Of a stretch of DNA of 64,000 nt, positions 35,077 to 46,399 are shown in pieces (position 1 is the stretch's first letter; every line of letters begins with the position of its first letter). The notes below the pieces were generated by a model that ran no database searches, was not told where the DNA came from, and saw nothing but the letters and a program-made list of their open reading frames with translations. The stretch comes from Erythroxylum novogranatense (lineage: Eukaryota; Streptophyta; Magnoliopsida; Malpighiales; Erythroxylaceae), in assembly GCA_029891385.1 (NCBI GenBank), contig CM057224.1, positions 27,421,005 to 27,485,004 on the forward strand, given 5' to 3'. The position numbers and the translations under genes were made by a program.

Positions 35077-36467
35077 TTTGAGGATGACGCAGTAGATAAA
35101 TGGGTAGATAAGAGATGAAGGTCATGACGCCTGTTATTTTGAAATAAAGTGGGTAGATTATGGGGTACGGGTTATATATTGAGTCATAGGTTATGTATTT
35201 GGCCACATAGATGCCTACGTGTCTATCAATTTTCTACGTGAATGTCTACATGTCATGGCCAAAGGTAATTCCATTAGCGACATCAGTATAAAAAACATAA
35301 TTAATGTTTTAAACTGAGATATTAGAGTTTAAAAAAATCAATCACTTAATTGATATTTTTAAAAAGTTTGACATTGAATTAAACAAATCCCAAACACCTT
35401 AGAATCTATTATCCTGTTGATTAGTCCACACCTAATATTTATATCGCCTATATTTTATTGTTATTTTTAATTGAAGTTTAAAAGAAGAAATTTTAAAAAT
35501 AAAACTATAAAGAATTTTTCAAAAATTTAAAGGTTAAGAAGGTTTTTTAATATCTTAAACTATATGGGATGTTTATATCTTTTACTTTTATAGTTTTGTG
35601 TTTATATTTTATCTTAAGCCATTTTTGTAAATTTGGTTTTCCATCAACTCGTCTTAGAAATTGAGATCCACAATACAATTTGCATAATTATTAAAGATGA
35701 ACAATAACGAGAATCTTTACCCCCACATTACTTTAGCCGTTTCAATTAAATGGTGAGTCATAGATTTTAGAATTGTGTATTATAGAGCACAAATAAATAG
35801 CATAATAGAGGGACAAGTAAAATATCTTAGTTCTTTACCAAAGTTTGAGTTACCAAATCTTACAAATATTTGTATCTAATACTTGTAATCTCTTCTCTCT
35901 TTTTTAAGGAAGGAATGAATGAAAGAGGAAGATCATGAAAATTAAAGAGAAATATATGACTTAATATTTTAATAGTCTATTTGAATTAATTTTAAAATAA
36001 AATAAAATAATTTATATTTTAGATGCATCTTTAAAATAGGCATTTTAATAAATTAAATATTTTATATTTGATTTATTTTAATTAAAATTATAAAATTAAC
36101 TAGATTAATAAATTTTAAATATAATTATCTATATACGAATTCTTTTTATTCATGCACATATAATATGTTTAAAATAATATTTTTGAGAAGTAAAAACAGT
36201 AAGAACAATTTAATTAATAGAAGTCACATATATTTTTTTATTAAAATTAGGAACATTTTTAACTATGATTAAGAACATTTTTGTATTTAAAATGATAATT
36301 TATTTTGAAACGATCAAATTTAAGTTAAAACATCAAGATTTGGATTCCCAGGGCCAAGTTTAAAAGAAGACACAAGCTCGAGAAGGGTAGAATTCTGCGT
36401 GAGTCATGACGCCCCTGCCTTCCCCAGACTTTTAGTCCAGCGTGTTTGCATCTCTTCTTAGAAATTA
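35077..36467. other. AT-rich spacer and FHA gene promoter region
   Basis: No gene seen. Very AT-rich at 35930-36320. The last 100 bp (36350-36467), with higher GC content, should contain the start and leader of the FHA gene; I see no clear TATA box. Confidence 0.5.
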
Positions 36468-37813
36468 ATGGAAATAGAAGGCGAAGACGGTTCAAAAATG
36501 GAACTGAAAGCTGGATCCAATACCATGTTTGGTAGAGGCTCAGGATTCAATACAAATGATAGAACCGTCTCTCGCCAACACGTTCTATTTCAGCTCGAAA
36601 ACCAAACTGAGTCCCCACATAGGGTTTCATTTGAAGTTATTGGAAAGAACCCAATTTGGGTGCGAAGTACGGAGCTTGGAAACGGTATCAATGTTTTCAA
36701 GAAGTCGGAGAAGGGCGGGGTTGTGATCGGAGATGGCTTTTGCATTTCAAGTCAAAATCCTGTTTGGTTCACTGTGAAAGGGGTTGGTGGTAGTGTAGAG
36801 ACGAGGGTTCTTGAAAGTGAGAGCGGGAGTGAATTGGGCGGAGATTTGGAAGAAGTTGACGTTTGTGGGATTGACCCAGTAAAAGGTTTGGTCTTTCTCA
36901 GACAACTTACAGTTATAGTTTTGATCTTTTGATCTTTTGTTGTTTTGTTTATAATGGTTATAGAGCCCATAGGCTATGTCTAGCTGTTGTTTTATAATAT
37001 TTCTAAATTCATCAAGATTTCGTTATAAGTGAATTTTCAATTTGTTGCATGTGACGAAAATGAAGTGAATTTGATGATTTGGTCTTTCTCAAACTACTTT
37101 GGTTAAGTTTTTCTTCTTCCTTTGTTTCATGGTTTTTTATGTTGTTTCTACTTTCATGATCAGAGGCGTTTTCGGTTAGAAACTACAGCATTAGTTGAGT
37201 TCTACTTTCTATACTGAATTTGGTGTATTCAGCTTTGACTTTAATACGTTCCATTGTTAGAGAGGGTTTCAATGTGCTGCTTGAGAAAGAAAGTTGGTTA
37301 AGTTTAATGATCATGGTATTGAATGCAGAGTTTGGATTTCTCGTCATTGGGCATGAGTTTGATTCCTATCCAAAGATTCGTAATGTGAAGGATTGGGATT
37401 GGTTTCTTGAAGAATCTGAAACAGAAGGAGACAGTGAGGATGATGGGAATGAGGAGAGGGCCAGGAAGGGGAAGGGAAAGAGGAAGAGGAAGAAGAGAGT
37501 TGGAGGCAATGAGGAAGATGATGATTGGACTGGTGAGAGTGAAGATGATAAGCAAGTTGTTGCGAGAATAAGCAAGGTTGGGAGACCAAAATATATGACA
37601 AGATCGAAGGGTCTTAAACAAACAAATGAAAAAGCTAAAAGAAAGAGAACTTCTGGCACAAAAAGGGAATATCCCAATGAGGAAGACAATGATGAGGATG
37701 AGACTCTTGGAGGTTTTATTGTCGATGACGATGAAGATATTGATGATCAACTAGAAGTAAATGACGAGTTCGAAGAGGAAGAGTTCTTGGACGATGAAGA
37801 ACAAGATAACTGA
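36468..37813 (+). CDS. FHA-domain protein with basic and acidic tail, about 300 aa
   Basis: Two exons, 36468-36885 and 37329-37813, with GT-AG junctions that join in frame (E of EFGFLVIGHEFDSYP is split). The first 100 residues form a forkhead-associated domain, a phosphothreonine-binding fold: FGRGSGF (conserved GR), VSRQHVLF (conserved S..H) and GNGINVF (conserved NG). Residues about 170-260 hold Lys/Arg clusters (GKGKRKRKK, KAKRKRTSGTKR) that look like nuclear localisation signals, and the C-terminal 50 residues are highly acidic. A nuclear phospho-peptide-binding adaptor is the reasonable inference; the partner is unknown. No catalytic domain. It lies 1.35 kb upstream of the RRM gene on the same strand. 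Plant homologues of the same layout exist but I cannot give a symbol. Confidence 0.88.
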
Positions 37814-39165
37814 GCCCGTAGTTCGCAATATCACGAAGTGGTACTTCCTGTTATGCTGATAATGGTTCATTTGTTACGTTGTATCTACGAACAAGCCGGT
37901 CAATGTCAGCTTTTGCTTATTCGCATAGTTAGATGTAAAAAGCTAGCTGATGTACACTTTGGTAGTTTTTGTTTGGAGGAAGATGGTGGGAGCTTCTGCT
38001 TTGTGTCATCATATACTGTGTTTCGTATCATATGCTGATGTAATGCTCCCTTTTCATCTGTTTTCTTTGTCGATAAGGATGAAACTTGAGTAAGTCGCTC
38101 AGACTAATGGCCTGGAGTCGTCTTCCTACGGTTGAATTAGTGAGCACATGACAGACAAGTTCTACAAATTAGGCAGCCCCTTTTAAGAGTTGAAGATAAT
38201 ATTATGAATACTGTATTGGGCTTGGTACCGGATTGAGCTCTGGAACTGAACTGTATTGATATTAGTCGGTATCGGTTATCATTTCGAGATATTTTTTAAA
38301 TTTATAAAATAGTCCTTAATTTTTTTAAAAATTACAAAATAATTCATATTAGTATATTATACAGTTGTACTGTATATTTTACTAATTTACTGTACTTTTT
38401 TTTTATTATTAAAAAAATAAAAAAATCAACAGAAAAAAAAAAGTCGTAAAAGGGAATTCAAAATCCCTAAGTTGTCGACTTCATCCTACTTTGCCTCCTA
38501 TTAAAATTTTGCATCTTTTCTATTTTACCCCAACAGGATATTCCTCCTCTAAATTCATCCTGCAACATAAAAATATTATCTTCCTCCAAATTGAATCCCT
38601 TATCGCTGATGAATCCAAAAATGGTAAAAATGTATGCGAAGCTCACCCTCCATACAATCCACTAACTTTTCTACCTTGATTATTGTAAAACATCATTTAA
38701 AACAAAAGATTAAACAAATACATTATCCTAGAAGATTTTAAATTTGGATAAAGATAAATGAATTTTAAAAATATACACTAAAAATAAAAATTTAAACTTA
38801 ACTGTTTGTGATGCGAATATTTTATCTAGACATCCAAGTATGTACGTCATCAAAGATCAAACCAATGCACAATGATTGAGTTTGATGTGTTCTCTAGGAC
38901 TCCGAAGTACAACGCTGATAAAGATTGTTTCCTTTCCTTTTTGGGTTATCTCATTAATGATGGAAGCTTCTGTTTTAGTTTAAAAAGATCACGTCTTCGA
39001 TTTCATCCAGTTTGGCTAAATCACGCATTCCTTTTACCTAATGTAATTGAAAAAGTGAAACTTGAGCCAATCCAGTTGTTACCTAAACGGTCTCTCTGCC
39101 CACTAACCCTTAACTGGACCAGGGTGCGGCTTCGGTTTCCAGTATTGAACTAAAAGTAATATCAA
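37814..39165. other. FHA 3' UTR and spacer before RRM gene
   Basis: The first 250 bp probably form the 3' UTR of the FHA gene. 38290-38480 is AT-rich with homopolymers. The open frame 38872-39153 has no recognised domain and overlaps the likely promoter/leader of the RRM gene, so it is not called. Confidence 0.5.
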
Positions 39166-41107
39166 ATGGACGAAGATAGGCGATTTGAGGAAAGTGGTGT
39201 GGTGGGCATAAATGGAGTGAAGGAAGAAGATGAAGAGCATTATGGTGATCTTTGTTATGGTTTCGGGGAGGAGGGTTTGGTTGATGCAGTGAATGAAAGA
39301 AAAGACGAACACCCTTCGTCAACTAATTCTAGGTTAACTTTAGATTTCGTTCCTTTGGTGTTCAGTGATTAAAAGTGGAGTTTGTGTTAAAGTTGTGATG
39401 TGAGAAGTAACTTTTAGTTTTTTGTTTTCTTGTGTCTTGTAGAAAACTCTTCGTCGGTGGCATCTCCTGGGAAACGACTAGAGGTGAAAAGAAAATTCAA
39501 GTTCCTGCCTTAACGAATTTTATTGTTACAGATAATGTGCTAATCAACCTGATAGCACATTGTCTTAAATTTTACATACATGTTATAGCTGGGTTAGTAG
39601 AGGGCGACGTCTTTATTTGTTCCTTTTTTTTCAATGTTTTAAGTTTAATCGAATTATGCCAAATATCTCCCACTCCCTCGTTTCATTATGTGGGAATTGC
39701 TTCTGCACTAGGCAATGTTGATATGGTAAGTTCCTACTTTTGACTGCTTTCTTTGGATATATAGCTTATCTTCTGGTTCTTTGTTAGTGCTAACTACACT
39801 TCTAAATAGTTGTCATCTGTTCCTGTGATTCCAATATATATTTTTGCTGATTTCTCTCAGAGACATTTTTGCTCTACTTCAGCCAGTATGGACAAATTGT
39901 GGACTCCATAGTAATGTTAGATTGGCGCTCTGGACGGTCACGGGGATTTGGATTCGTAACTTTTGCTGATCCAGCAGTTGCTGATGAGGTTTTAAAAGCA
40001 GATCATGTTATAGATGGCAAAATGGTAACATAAACACTCCTATTACTTGGGTGTCGTCAGATACTAAGTTCCCAAAATTCTTTCTTCTTTCACCATAGTG
40101 ATTGTTAATCTTGATCGAGAGGCTATTTGGTGTACTTTGTTGTTAGGTGGATGTCAAGAGAACAGTTCCAAGGGAAGATATGGGCAATAATGGAGTCATA
40201 CCATCATCAAACAAAATTTTTGTTGGTGGAATACCATCATCGTTGACTGAAGGTTAGTATGGTTCAACTTCAACATTAACTGTAAATTTTCGATGGTTCC
40301 CCTTTCAACGTTGCTTTTGCAACACAGATGAATTGAGGGAACACTTCTCGTTGTATGGTATCGTTGTTGAGCACCAAATTATGGTAGACCGTCAAACTGG
40401 ACGGTCTAGGGGCTTTGGATTTGTCACTTTTAAAAATGAGGATGCTGTTAAGCAAACATTTTCAGCTGGCAGAATACATGAACTTGGAGGCAAACAGGTG
40501 TAGAAATTTGGTTTGAGTTTTGATACTGCTGTTATATTATGTGTATGTTAAAAGTAAAAACGTTGAGGTTTGATAATATATTATTTAGGTGGAAATAAAG
40601 AAGGCTGAGCCAAGAAGACCAGGTGGTGATTATTGCAGTGCTGGAAAGTCCAGAAGTAGAATCAATATTTATTCAGGTGGATACAATGATTGTCAGAGTT
40701 CAGGCTATGGGTACAACGAAAAAATGGGCAGAGGACACGGTTGGTATGGCTGCTATTTTGGATACCCTCCATGTGAAGTTTATGGTGGAGGCTTTCCTGG
40801 AGTTGCTACGGCTTTTTATGGTGGCTGTGGTTACGGATTCTGTTTTGGAGGACCGGTAATGTATGCTGGTAGTAGATATGGAGGCACTGGTTTTCGTCCG
40901 CCTGGTTTGAACGGCGCTGCTGGCGGATATCTGGGTGGTACAGGAGATGGAAGAGGAAGTGATAGAGGGAATGTTGGTAGTGGCAATGAAAACAGGAGCA
41001 GGCTCACTGTTAATGGCGTCCATGGCAATGACAGGGAAGATGAAGTTACTCTTTATATGGGCAATGAAAGGCATCATCCACATTCCACAGAGGAGGTGAA
41101 GAACTGA
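39166..41107 (+). CDS. Two-RRM, glycine-rich RNA-binding protein (hnRNP A/B or Musashi-like)
   Basis: Six exons: 39166-39332, 39443-39483, 39861-40024, 40147-40252, 40328-40497, 40589-41107. All junctions are GT-AG and phases join, giving about 388 residues. Residues 1-55 are acidic. RRM1 has RNP2 KLFVGGISWE and RNP1 SRGFGFVTF; RRM2 has RNP2 KIFVGGIPSS and RNP1 SRGFGFVTF, in the spacing of plant hnRNP A/B-type proteins. The C-terminal 170 residues are rich in Gly, Tyr and Ser (GGYNDCQSSGYGYN, GGCGYGFCFGG), a low-complexity tail typical of proteins that shuttle or form RNP granules. It should bind single-stranded RNA in nucleus and cytoplasm. The first intron-flanked exon is tiny (41 nt) and carries RNP2 alone. 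Confidence 0.92.
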
Positions 41108-42140
41108 ACTTCCTAGAACCGAGGCTGTGGATAAGAAAGATTGACTTTCTTCATGCTTGTAGGATTTTGTTTGGTCGCATACTGGATTTCTTAGGATTTC
41201 ACGGTTTGTGTGGAATTGACTTTGAACGTTTTACCACTTCGGCCTAGCAAAATGTAAACGTCTGCGGTCTACCCTTCTCAGATCCGATGCAAAAATGCAA
41301 GATTTTGGATGTTTGCCTTTGTGACGGTGGTGGGACGAGTCTCAAGATTCTTTGGATGGCCTATGTTTCTATTTAATTTGATGGATTGTGCAAAATATGT
41401 GGCAACAATGGTATCAGGGAAATTATACCCAAAAACAAAAAAGTTCTTTTTGTTATATTAATTGATGTTATTTTATGATAAAATGAACCGTTGGCACTTC
41501 GCGAACCGCAGAGACGGAAAATGAAAATAAGGAGGTCGGCTTTATTCAAAAGAATGTATACATGAATTACAATAACGTATTATTATTATCATTATTATTA
41601 TTATCATTATTATTATTATTATGAAATTAATAATTTACAAAATTGTTTTCCTTAAATTGCAACCATATTTTTATTTATATATATATTTATACGAGTTCAT
41701 TTGAGACAAATTATTTTACCTTTTCTCAAGAAATAATATATTTTACTTTTACCTTTATTAAAGAGAGATTATATTTTCCGTTTACTATTGGTAAAAATAT
41801 TATATCTTAAAGGGTAAAAGACATTATTATTCTTTATTTTCACCCAAAGTTTTTATGTACTAAAATCCTGCAAAATTCTAATGCTGAAAGTTTTCTTAGA
41901 TTGACAAATTTGTTCATATGGACATCTTGATATAACTAAGAGTTAATAAATCAAACCATGAGGACGATAAAAGCATTCAATCTTACCTGAAATTGACGAG
42001 CTCAATTTGAGTTAATCGAATTTCAAGTTGGTTCATAGGCTTTTTGCTTTTAAATTTAAGTCTCAAGTCGAACTCGAGCATAGACTTCATAGTCCAACAA
42101 TAAATCATATTACATGAAACAACATTGTTTTGTTAATGTA
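41108..42140. other. RRM 3' UTR and AT-rich spacer
   Basis: The first 300 bp are likely 3' UTR. The remainder is AT-rich with an ATT microsatellite; no gene recognised. Confidence 0.5.
41578..41623. repeat. (ATT)n microsatellite, interrupted
   Basis: About fifteen TTA/ATT units with two C interruptions ('atc'). Confidence 0.85.
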
Positions 42141-42145
42141 ATAAA

Positions 42146-43747
42146 TGTTGGAAAACTGAGTTGAGATCCGATCTCGACCGTAACAGAATAATCACGAAAT
42201 TTTTTTGTAACCTTTGATTTTTCGAAAATCAAAATATATTTAATTCTATAAAATGATCAACACAAATTATAATAAAGCGAAAATTTAATTTGTATCTTAT
42301 TTCGAAACTTAATATTTGTCTTGTCATATCTTTCGAATTGTTCTCTGAAGCTGATTCATCTCAACTACCGTAACCACATAAGTGTCTGGCTTCTAACGAT
42401 ATCCACAGAACAGGTTGAGAAAACTCTATAACTCTTACCGAAAGGGTTAAGTAAGAAGTGCTGGCTCCATAGAACTTAAGCCTATTTATAATAAGTTTTG
42501 GACGTTTTAGTAATTTAATTGAAATTAAATTCTAATTTAAATTAAACTTTAATTAGAATTACAAATAATTTTAATTAAATACCAATTATACCCATATAAG
42601 ATTCAATATCTCATATTGATCCTTATTTATTAAATATCTCATATTTAATCATAAAGTTTCTCAAACTTTATAATCAAGTCCAACTTGATTAAATTAACTA
42701 TGTTCTCTTCAACCTATTCTATATGTGAAACCTATTAGGTTCCCAAATATGTTGACAATGATTATAAAATCTAATTTTAATTCATAATTAAAATTAGATA
42801 AATTAAAACTCCTTTTAATTTATCCTTAATTCTCCAATTAAATAATTTATAATCATAAATCAAGATTGACGCCTAGTAACACATCATGACTATCCAAATA
42901 TTTAGAAATGTCAAAGTAGTTTTGACTAACCTTTCCGTGCATAATTTTTCGTATAATTCAATTATTTCATCATATAATATTCTGATTAGACATAGAATAT
43001 GAAATTAATGTCTACTCTATTTTGAGTCTAATCATATTAGTTCTTCACCTTTAGCTATCAATTCAATTAATGACATTTGTAAACTATTCACAAAGCATCA
43101 TTTCACCTTGGCCAAAGATTTCTTGAATTAATACTAATCGAGAACAGTGAAACATTCTCCCTAATTACTTTAGGGTGATAAATTATATCTTGATCACTCA
43201 ACTATCTCCATATAATTCATGCTATATCTAATGATTACCGATTAAACAACCTATGATTAAATAGATCATAAGTAGTATCAAAATATAGCTATCCCCATAT
43301 AAGATAACTTTGAAGGCCTTAAGATAAAGGATTACTTATACAATCATCACAATGAGAATTCTATAGACATACAAGTAATGTTTCAAATGGATTTCTCATA
43401 TCGGGTCTGTTCAGCGAACTTGTTTTCTAGCAAGCACCTACACATTTGTTTAAGTATCTCTATAATTTTGCTTATAAGATCGACTACTTCCTTTAGAAGA
43501 AAAAACAAAACATGTGCTAGTCTTTTTATGTTTTATTGTCCAATCTTAATAGAACAATGACTAGAAACATTTAGAAATAATACATAAATACAATATGAAT
43601 CTCATAGTTATAATCTCATTATAATTTTATTTGCAATATACAATTATCCCATGAACTTTATCATACACATCTAAACATGTACAAGATAAATAATGCCTTT
43701 AAATAATTTGTCGCTAAACTGCGACCAAAGCTATTGACTGTAGGACA
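42146..43747. repeat. Probable solo LTR, about 1.6 kb
   Basis: Begins TGTTGGAAAACTG and ends GACTGTAGGACA, so the ends are TG...CA and partly complementary (TGTTGGA / TAGGACA). TAAA lies immediately outside on both sides (42142-42145 and 43748-43751), a possible short target duplication. The interior is AT-rich without coding motifs. The superfamily cannot be told without comparison; copia is my guess from size and termini. Confidence 0.5.
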
Positions 43748-43751
43748 TAAA

Positions 43752-45539
43752 TCAATAATAAAACGATGTCGTTATGTGTATTGATGAATGAAAAATAAAA
43801 AATAAAGAACCTAGCCCTTTATCTTCTCTTTTTGCTAATTGCTTAGAGCTCAAGTTTCTCTCCTTATTCTTGATTTCTCTACTTCTACTCCATTTGTCAT
43901 TACCATTGTCTTCTGTAATGGCTTTATTTCCTTTATTTCCTTTTCCTCATTGAGGGCCCTTCTAATCTTTCAAGTTCTTTGGTTAGTCTGCCCTAATTGT
44001 TTAGTAAATTGACCTTTTGCATTATATTTCTACGATTTACTTGAGTATTTTTGTCATAAGGATAGTTATGATCATATATTATTTTCATTTTCATGCTTTC
44101 TTCAAAAGGCTTGTGAAGTTTACAATATTCTTAAATATGCCATTTATTTCTCTTAACATGTGTTTTTTCAACTGTATATCTTCTTAATAGCTTAGAAATT
44201 TTGGGATCATTCTTTATACTAGGTTTGGTTTTTTTTCACACTATTGTTTGAAGTTGTGGACATGAATTTGACAAATAAAGAGAAAAATGGTATTATTATT
44301 TTGTGTTTGGCACCTTATAACATGTTTTACGTGGATTTTTATTATATTTTTCCATGCTTACCTTATTTTCTTGTAGGCGATGAATTTGAAGAGTAAACAC
44401 AATATTTAGTACATTTTCTCAAAAAAAAATTCAATTGAGGTGATTTTAGAGTTATTTGAAAGCCAATACACAACAACTTTTTAGATTTTAAGAGTTAATT
44501 CTAACTTGAAGATGTTGAAAAGTGGAGAGGTTAAATGAAACAAGTGCTCTTATCTTTCACAAAGTCTGAGGATTTGAGATACGTTACAAGTCTCTAGACT
44601 TAATATAAGATCGGTGCCAAACTCATCTTTAATTTACATAAAGAATAGTGCCAAATCAGCACCGATTATGAATTATGTCAACACCGATTATGAATTATGT
44701 CAAATGTCAATTGCATCTTGACTAGTAAAGAGAAAAAGTTCTAGAACAAGACTAGTATCAATCTTGAAAGTGTAAAATAAACAAAACAACCAACCCACAT
44801 AGAGTCTCACTCTATGCCATTTTCATCTCTCTCTCTCTCTCTCTGCTCTCCTCTCTACCCATTTTCAATGTTCTCCTATCCCGCCCTCCAACATTCACTA
44901 TCATCGACCACCCACTGCCATTGCGTCACCACTGCGATCACGCCACACCACGCTCCATCATCGAACTTGCTCAAGCCCAATTAGTCAAACCGCCTACTGC
45001 CCTCCACCTCTGCCCAATGCCACGCTCCACCGTCGGACCACTCTACCATCGCCATTCACTGCTACTCTAGTCTACCATCGTCCCCTACTCACTTGGAAAT
45101 TGGACAAAAATCACAATTTTCATTTTTTAGATCTAAACCCGACTTGACCTAACCCAACCCACATTGCAATTTTTGACTTTTGTGTGCTTTGAATTGTTTG
45201 TTTATACTCTAAATTGCAAATGCATTGTGCTTTGATTGTGTCATGTATTTTGTAAACGATTTGAATGTTGGAATTGTTTATGGAAATTTGGAATTAAAAG
45301 TTGGAATTGTTTTTGTGATTTGGTTCAATTTCAATGTAGTTTAAGAATTGTTTGTGTGATTTGGTTCAATTTTAATATAGTTTAAGAATTGTTTGTGTGA
45401 TTTAGTTCAATTTTAATGTAGTTTAGGCACTGTAAATTTATTAAGAAAATTAATGCATTAGAAAATTTGGGTTTGAAAGTTGGAATTGTTTGTGTGAGTT
45501 AGTTCAATTTCCTTAGGGTTACTAGGTTCATAACCCTAA
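43752..45539. other. Spacer with simple repeats, no gene seen
   Basis: Contains a CT run near 44826-44844, a doubled 'caccgattatgaattatgtc' near 44655-44700 and a 41-bp tandem repeat (listed separately). The Pro/His-rich frames at 44870-45100 follow from the C-rich composition and show no domain. Confidence 0.5.
45303..45425. repeat. 41-bp minisatellite, three units
   Basis: Three consecutive copies of a 41-bp unit beginning 'gaattgtttgtgtgatttgg' and ending 'atatagtttaa', with few differences; a weaker partial copy lies near 45483. No function seen. Confidence 0.85.
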
Positions 45540-45960
45540 GGAACCCATAAATATCGCACATGATTTTGATGTTCAACTTATAATTTTATCCCTATAACCT
45601 AAACCACATTTCCTTAAGGTTACTAGGTTCATGATAAAGGGAAGTGAAGAATTCTAGAATGAGCTCTTGGTAGATAGGATATTGAAAGTGTATGAACTTC
45701 GCCCACTAAATTCTTTCTGCTAAGTTCTCTACGCTATCTCACAGTTCTAGCCTATCAAGTATATCAAAATCAAAATATTTCGGGACTACAAATTTTTTAG
45801 CATTGAGATATTGGAAATGAATACCTTCCTCTTCTGTGTAAATCGGGAAGGTTGTTTCGAAGTCCACCATCCTGTTCCTTCGCCCTCATCCTGAGACTTG
45901 GTTTTGTCCCAATGATTGTTCAAGCTTTGCTAACTACTTAATGCGCGACATAGTGGCTTT
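45540..45960 (-). pseudogene. ATHILA ORF1-like retroelement fragment
   Basis: On the minus strand from 45890, a frame with two stops reads FDFDILDRLEL, DSVENLAERI, WAKFIHFQYPIYQELILEFF. This fits the pattern of the plant retrotransposon ORF1/Athila family (an 'IGW..F....PTY.EL..EF' signature), with the two stops at a conserved-looking Gly/Arg and Gly. It sits on the same strand as, and downstream of, the gypsy remnants at 46400-49732, and is likely from that or a related element. Confidence 0.5.
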
Positions 45961-46399
45961 CAAGTAGGTAGACGTTGGAAGAGATTGGAAGTTTAGAATT
46001 TGGTTAGAGAGAAGTGAAAGTTTTTGGAGGCTTTAAACTTAGAGAGATAAAGTTAAAATGAAAATGAGTGAAAAAGTGATGTAAGAGATGAATATACAGG
46101 TGAATGGAGGGTAAAATGGTAAAAAATAAAACTAAATTTTGCATGTCCCATTTTACCCTGCCGTAGGCCATGATCATGACCTATAATTTTTCCACCAATT
46201 TTTGAATTTTTTTTCTTTTTTCCTTCTACACTTTTCCGAGATCACTTATTAACTCTTTCTAGCTCTTTCACCTCTCTTTTGCTTACTTCCTCGATCATCT
46301 AATTCGTGTCAAAGTCTTATGCCTTCCCGATTTTATTTGGAAATGAAATAACCTAACTACAGAATTCAAACTATCTAAAAGTCAAAAGAAATAAATGAA

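Noticed and set aside
37304..37750. Antisense Leu/Ser-rich frames over FHA exon 2
   Set aside because: Mirror of the acidic and basic low-complexity coding sequence; no motifs of their own.
38872..39153. 93-aa open frame before the RRM gene
   Set aside because: No recognised domain and it overlaps the probable promoter/leader of the RRM gene.
44655..44700. Two tandem copies of a roughly 20-bp sequence ('caccgattatgaattatgtc')
   Set aside because: Only two copies; most simply a small local duplication.
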